DNA of 34,784 nucleotides. Origin: Deltaproteobacteria bacterium. GTDB lineage: Bacteria; Desulfobacterota; Desulfobacteria; Desulfobacterales; UBA11574. Where the stretch lies: assembly GCA_019310125.1 (NCBI GenBank), contig JAFDEW010000008.1, forward strand, positions 1 to 34,784. Reading direction: 5' to 3'. The notes beneath the pieces were generated by a model, which saw nothing but the letters and a program-made list of their open reading frames with translations, made no database searches and had not been told where the DNA came from. This document shows, one piece after another, positions 31,555-34,784 of this stretch (positions are counted from its first letter, which is position 1; the number at the start of each line of letters is the position of its first letter). A program made the translations under genes and the position numbers.

Positions 31555-32583
31555 TCAATAAAAGTCGTTTATTATATCTTCCAGTTCTTTTATGGAAATC
31601 TGATCCACAAAAGACTTGCCCATATCTTCGAGAAACACAAAATATATCCGGTCTCCTTTGCGCTTTTTATCCTTTTGCAACGCATCAAACACTGTTTTTT
31701 TGTCTGCCGGAAGACGGGTAGGAAGTTTTAGATCGCGGAGCAAACTTTTGATCCTTTGGGCATTTTTGGCTTGCAAATGTCCTTTTTTAACGGAAAGCTC
31801 CGAAGCCATAACCATACCGGCACTGACCGCCTCCCCGTGGCGGACACCGGATGTTTTTTCAATAGCATGGCCAAATGTATGCCCGAAATTGAGCTTGCGG
31901 CGTTCTCCTTTTTCTTTTTCATCCCTGTTTACAATGGCTGACTTGATGACAACAGAATCATAAACAAGTCTTTCTATGACTGCGGAGTCAAGTGCTAACG
32001 CTTTTTGATACTGTTCTTCAAGGTACTCAAACAGATCCCCATCTGCTATGGCCGCATGTTTGACAATCTCCGCCAGTCCGCATAAAATTTCTTTTTCAGG
32101 CAAGGTGCTTAGAAGATTAAGATCGCAGATAACAAATTCGGGCTGGCTGAAAACCCCGATCATATTTTTATACCCCTGGAAATTGACACCGTTTTTCCCC
32201 CCCACACTGGCATCCACCTGTGAAAGCAGGGTGGTGGAAACAAAACCGAATTTCACGCCGCGCAGAAAGGTTGATGCGACAAACCCGGTAATATCACAGA
32301 CAATGCCTCCGCCTATTCCCACGATAACGGTTGAACGATCAACCCCGAATTCTACAAGTTTCCCGTAAATATTGCGGACCGTATCGAGGGTTTTTATCTT
32401 CTCGCCGGTTTGGATGGTTATGACGGGATGCGGCGGAAACTTATTTTGATAAAAACGTTTTACATTAACATCCGTGATAATAATAACATTTTCCGAAGGG
32501 ATGTAGTTACCCAAATTCTGCAATTTTTCGCCGACCCTTATGGTTGAACCTGTTGTGCTTCCCTGAATTTCAAGGGTTTTCAT
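31555..32583 (-). CDS. aroB: 3-dehydroquinate synthase
   Basis: This 342-residue protein converts DAHP to 3-dehydroquinate, the second step of the shikimate pathway, using NAD and a divalent metal. Visible family motifs are VIVGIGGGIVCDITGFVAS (NAD-binding glycine loop, about 87-105), TLLSQVDASVGGKNGVN (about 117-133), and GLAEIVKHAAI with a metal-ligand Glu. RRKLNFGHTFGHAIE supplies metal-ligand His residues, and VRHGEAVSAGM follows. The length is normal. GAGGG precedes the ATG at 32583. It is transcribed away from the DAHP synthase gene, which supplies its substrate; 717 bases separate the two starts. Confidence 0.95.
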   Translation of the reverse strand: MKTLEIQGSTTGSTIRVGEKLQNLGNYIPSENVIIITDVNVKRFYQNKFPPHPVITIQTGEKIKTLDTVRNIYGKLVEFGVDRSTVIVGIGGGIVCDITGFVASTFLRGVKFGFVSTTLLSQVDASVGGKNGVNFQGYKNMIGVFSQPEFVICDLNLLSTLPEKEILCGLAEIVKHAAIADGDLFEYLEEQYQKALALDSAVIERLVYDSVVIKSAIVNRDEKEKGERRKLNFGHTFGHAIEKTSGVRHGEAVSAGMVMASELSVKKGHLQAKNAQRIKSLLRDLKLPTRLPADKKTVFDALQKDKKRKGDRIYFVFLEDMGKSFVDQISIKELEDIINDFY

Positions 32584-33027
32584 TATATGCCCTCGCTTTT
32601 TTAGTATTTTTTATTTATTCATTTTGACAAAAACATGGAGAAACCGCAACAATAAATCAACAGAGCACTTGGTCTAATATATAGAATGCGTTAGTAAGGG
32701 TTTTCGGTTCAAAGGTTAAGGTGTTGATTTTAACAGGGCAAACGTACTTGAATCCCAATACAGGGAGAACGCTCCACGACGGCGTATTTCTCTTTCCAAC
32801 CGACTGAAACTTGTGCTTAAGCACCCGTAAGCCCGAGCCGAGCCGGGGTTATTAAGAAAAATTTGTCTCTAAATTATTCCATTGATTTTTTTGTCATAAT
32901 TTCATTTGACTCGGGCTAACGCGTGCTAAAGCCCTTCAAACAGTCAGTCGGTATCCAAGAGAAACACGCCGTCGCTACGCTACGCCGAAATTAAATGTGG
33001 TTACTCTGTGAATTTTAAAAACAGTTC
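32584..33027. other. aroB-side intergenic region
   Basis: Apart from the inverted repeat at 32777-32974 no gene or clear signal is seen. The promoter of aroB (minus strand) should lie in 32584-32776, but I see no convincing consensus. Confidence 0.45.
32777..32974. repeat. Long imperfect inverted repeat between aroB and the DAHP synthase gene
   Basis: The left arm 32777-32838 and right arm 32909-32974 are complementary in blocks: GACGGCGT, TTTCTCTT, ACCGACTGA, AGCAC, CGT and AGCCCGAG. An AT-rich 70-base centre separates the arms. It has no coding capacity and looks like a MITE-type or REP-type insertion. Confidence 0.75.
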
Positions 33028-33056
33028 TTGACAGCCGTAAAACAATTGAGTAATAA
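33028..33056 (+). promoter_or_regulatory. Promoter of the Phe-attenuated DAHP synthase operon
   Basis: TTGACA (33028-33033), a 17-base spacer and TAATAA (33051-33056) predict a start near 33064. This gives a leader of about 237 bases containing the leader peptide, the attenuator and a second terminator. Confidence 0.75.
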
Positions 33057-33090
33057 ATTATAAAAATACTGATCATTAGGAATATAATTA

Positions 33091-33174
33091 ATGGCACGAC
33101 GTTATCGCAACAGTTTTACATACGATTTTGGACGTTTCTTTTTTAGTTTTAGGAACGTCCGTCCGGTTGCGTAA
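33091..33174 (+). CDS. Phenylalanine-rich leader peptide (attenuator)
   Basis: A 27-codon frame (ATG 33091, TAA 33172-33174) has AGGA about nine bases upstream and lies 27 bases after the predicted transcript start. Six Phe codons (33115, 33127, 33136, 33139, 33142, 33148) and two Tyr codons are concentrated in FTYDFGRFFFSF, close to the pattern of the pheA leader peptide of enteric bacteria. The Phe run sits just before the pause stem's right arm and the antiterminator arm. The stop lies within the antiterminator hairpin, exactly where a translating ribosome would block it. It serves as a sensor of charged Phe-tRNA rather than as a functional protein. It is too short for ordinary gene calling. 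Confidence 0.88.
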   Translation: MARRYRNSFTYDFGRFFFSFRNVRPVA

Positions 33175-33203
33175 CGACTAAAGTTACAACGCCCCGGATG
33201 GAC
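33130..33203 (+). promoter_or_regulatory. Pause and antiterminator structures of the Phe attenuator
   Basis: The pause stem is GGACGTT (33130-33136) with AACGTCC (33154-33160). The antiterminator is GTCCGTCCGG (33157-33166) with CCGGATGGAC (33194-33203), ten pairs with one G-U. It is extended by GCG/CGC and TAAC/GTTA around a 7-base loop. The two structures share 33157-33160 and so exclude each other. The antiterminator also uses the 5' arm of the terminator at 33192-33222. Stalling at Phe codons would free 33157-33166 and favour readthrough. Confidence 0.85.
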
Positions 33204-33233
33204 CGAGCCGGTCTGTCCGGGGTTTATTTTTTT
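33192..33233 (+). terminator. Attenuator terminator
   Basis: CCCCGGATGGACC (33192-33204) pairs with GGTCTGTCCGGGG (33210-33222) over 13 positions, two of them G-U, with loop GAGCC. TTTATTTTTTT follows. It is a strong intrinsic terminator 78 bases before the structural gene, so unregulated transcription would end here. Confidence 0.88.
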
Positions 33234-33270
33234 AAAGCCCCGGGAAATAGAATCTCGGGGCTTTTTTTTT
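33234..33270 (+). terminator. Second intrinsic terminator in the same leader
   Basis: AAAGCCCCG (33234-33242) pairs with CGGGGCTTT (33256-33264), followed by T to 33270. It is 11 bases after the first stem's T-run begins and 31 before the gene. Its CCCCGG can also pair with CCGGGG of the first stem (33217-33222), so the two may interact. Confidence 0.75.
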
Positions 33271-33300
33271 GGAATTCATTTAAATCAAAGGAGGGTTACC

Positions 33301-34784
33301 ATGATTCTGGTACTGGAAAAAGGGATCACACAGGATCAAAAAAGCAATATCCGGAGCATACTGTTCGGCGAGGGCTATATTGTTCGTGAAATGTCTGAAG
33401 CCGGACAGAATATACTGGGGGCTGTGGGCAAGGGGGGTAAAGACACCGATTTTTTCGAACAGCTTCCCGGCATCGCCAAAGTAATCCCGATATCCACATC
33501 GTTTAAACTGGTAAGCAGACAGTTGCATACCGAAGATACCCTTGTTCAGGTGGGGAATGTGGTTGTGGGTGGAGAACGCATTACAATTATCGCCGGGCCT
33601 TGTGCGGTTGAAAGCAGAAACCAGGCCCTGACCATTGCCAGGGAGGTAAAAAGATACGGGGCGGTCCTGTTTCGCGGCGGCGCCTTCAAACCCAGAACGT
33701 CCCCTTATTCCTTCCAGGGGTTGCAGGAAGAAGGGTTAAAGATACTGGCCGAAGTCCGGGAAGTTACCGGTCTGGGTGTTGTCACCGAAATAACGTCGAT
33801 CGCACAGGCGGACATGATGATGAAGTATGTAGATGTCGTGCAGGTCGGGGCACGCAACATGCAGAATTTTGAACTGTTAAAGTGCGTGGGTCGTATCGGA
33901 AAACCCGTGGTTCTAAAGAGAGGACTTTCGTCCACCATTGAGGAATGGCTGATGTCCGCCGAATATATCCTTTCGGAGGGAAATGAAAACGTTATTTTAT
34001 GTGAACGCGGCATTCGCACCTTTGAACCCTATACCCGTAACACCCTTGATCTTTCTGCAATTCCTGTGCTCAAAACTCTGACGCATTTGCCGGTAATCAT
34101 CGATCCCAGCCACGCAACCGGTATCCGTGAAAAAGTCAGTCCCATGTCACGGGCCGCAATTGCTGCAGGTGCAGACGGATTGATGATAGAGGTGCATCAT
34201 GACCCGGACCGGGCGCTTTCCGACGGCCCCCAAAGTCTTTACCCAAAACAGTTCGGCCAATTAATGCGAGACCTTTATGTGATCGCACCGGTTGTGGGCA
34301 AACAGCTTGATTTTGACTATCTGGATAAGGCTAAAGCCGTTGACCATTTAACGAAAACCAATGGGACAGGAACGCAGAGAGCCGCTTTTTTGGGTGAAAT
34401 GGGAACGTTCAGCCATAAGGCCTGTACGCAGTATTTTGGGGCCCAGGTTACCGCCGTGCCTGCACCTTCATTCAGATCGATATTTGAAGCCGTTAAGAAC
34501 GGCGAGGTTGATTTTGGTGTGGTGCCTTTGGAGAATTCCCTCATGGGCAGCATCCATGAAAACTACGATCTTCTACTGGAATATGATTTGAGGATTGTGG
34601 GCGAAATCACACTGCGTATCATACACTACCTGATCGGCCATCCTGGAGCCGGTACGGATACCATCAAACGGGTTTTTTCTCTCCCCATGGTTTTTCAGCA
34701 ATGCCGACAGTTTCTCGATCGCCATGAAAACTGGGACCTGGTTCCCGACAAGGACACTGCCGGCGCTGTCAGGAAGATCAGCCA
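33301..34784 (+). CDS. DAHP synthase fused to prephenate dehydratase (3' end cut by window)
   Basis: The frame is open from ATG 33301 (AAAGGAGGG upstream) to the window end: 494 codons, no stop. Residues 1-90 are a ferredoxin-like regulatory domain ([14 protein letters not shown]). Residues about 92-335 are a type I beta DAHP synthase: [10 protein letters not shown] near 97, [30 protein letters not shown], then [19 protein letters not shown]. This enzyme joins phosphoenolpyruvate and erythrose-4-phosphate. From about 360 a prephenate dehydratase begins ([46 protein letters not shown]), which makes phenylpyruvate for Phe. The catalytic TRD motif and ACT domain lie beyond the window. The fusion couples the first shikimate step to the Phe branch, and the Phe attenuator just upstream matches that role. 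Confidence 0.93.
   Translation, partial: MILVLEKGITQDQKSNIRSILFGEGYIVREMSEAGQNILGAVGKGGKDTDFFEQLPGIAKVIPISTSFKLVSRQLHTEDTLVQVGNVVVGGERITIIAGPCAVESRNQALTIAREVKRYGAVLFRGGAFKPRTSPYSFQGLQEEGLKILAEVREVTGLGVVTEITSIAQADMMMKYVDVVQVGARNMQNFELLKCVGRIGKPVVLKRGLSSTIEEWLMSAEYILSEGNENVILCERGIRTFEPYTRNTLDLSAIPVLKTLTHLPVIIDPSHATGIREKVSPMSRAAIAAGADGLMIEVHHDPDRALSDGPQSLYPKQFGQLMRDLYVIAPVVGKQLDFDYLDKAKAVDHLTKTNGTGTQRAAFLGEMGTFSHKACTQYFGAQVTAVPAPSFRSIFEAVKNGEVDFGVVPLENSLMGSIHENYDLLLEYDLRIVGEITLRIIHYLIGHPGAGTDTIKRVFSLPMVFQQCRQFLDRHENWDLVPDKDTAGAVRKIS

Noticed and set aside
33101-33175. attC-like structure (GTTATCGCAAC with GTTGCGTAAC)
   Set aside because: The core polarity is wrong (GTT outside left, AAC outside right), and the sequence is explained by the leader peptide and attenuator arms.
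33198-33389. Open frame of 63 codons through the two terminators, rich in Phe
   Set aside because: Its Phe codons come from the T-runs of the terminators, it has no ribosome site and it overlaps the DAHP synthase start in another frame. The true leader peptide is at 33091-33174.
1-34784. CRISPR array
   Set aside because: No regularly spaced direct repeats. The repeats seen are inverted or dispersed, and no cas gene is present.

Overview
The window is most consistent with a sulfate-reducing deltaproteobacterium of the Desulfobacterales type. The basis is a complete Tmc complex (tetrahaem cytochrome c3, HdrD-like Fe-S protein, membrane cytochrome b and a beta-propeller protein), a large HdrA/HdrB/HdrC/MvhD/FrhB-type locus, and many short dispersed hairpin repeats between genes. 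No taxonomic marker gene is present, so this rests on gene content alone.

Region 1 (1-3244) is an integron cassette array without a visible integrase. Four attC-like sites (about 52-123, 868-930, 1813-1871, 2692-2788) bound compact cassettes: the tail of a HicB-like antitoxin, a HigB/HigA toxin-antitoxin pair with its own promoter and palindromic operator, an Abi_C/HEPN-like abortive-infection protein and a SAM methyltransferase. A minus-strand orphan gene follows. Region 2 (3245-6650) is scarred: dispersed repeats, an HU-like domain running in frame into a SIMPL membrane protein, an HNH nuclease gene, a MITE-like element, a small membrane protein and a decayed old-yellow-enzyme fragment. Region 3 (6648-12172) carries a TPP enzyme of the acetolactate-synthase type, a RecQ helicase, a small unknown protein, a small HTH regulator and a LysM membrane protein.

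Region 4 (12784-31202) is the energy and signalling core. On the plus strand, tmcD-tmcC-tmcB-tmcA is followed by a soluble four-PAS histidine kinase and a Usp-REC-Usp protein. Convergent to it on the minus strand runs hdrA(GltD insert)-mvhD-frhB-hdrA(REC insert)-hdrC-hdrB. The second HdrA protein carries a response-regulator receiver domain spliced between its ferredoxin clusters and the rest of its flavin domain. That receiver is about 77% identical (hand count) to the one in the neighbouring Usp-REC-Usp protein. This suggests phosphorelay input directly into an electron-bifurcating complex. The first HdrA protein carries a GltD/NfnB-like NAD(P)H module in the corresponding loop.

Region 5 (31555-34784) is aromatic amino-acid biosynthesis: aroB on the minus strand and, divergently, a DAHP synthase fused to prephenate dehydratase (cut by the window end). 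Upstream of the fusion gene is a complete phenylalanine transcription attenuator: a consensus promoter, a 27-codon leader peptide with six Phe codons, and mutually exclusive pause, antiterminator and terminator stems. A second intrinsic terminator follows.

The two strongest discoveries are the REC-containing HdrA with its related Usp-REC-Usp partner, and the Phe attenuator controlling a DAHPS-prephenate dehydratase fusion.
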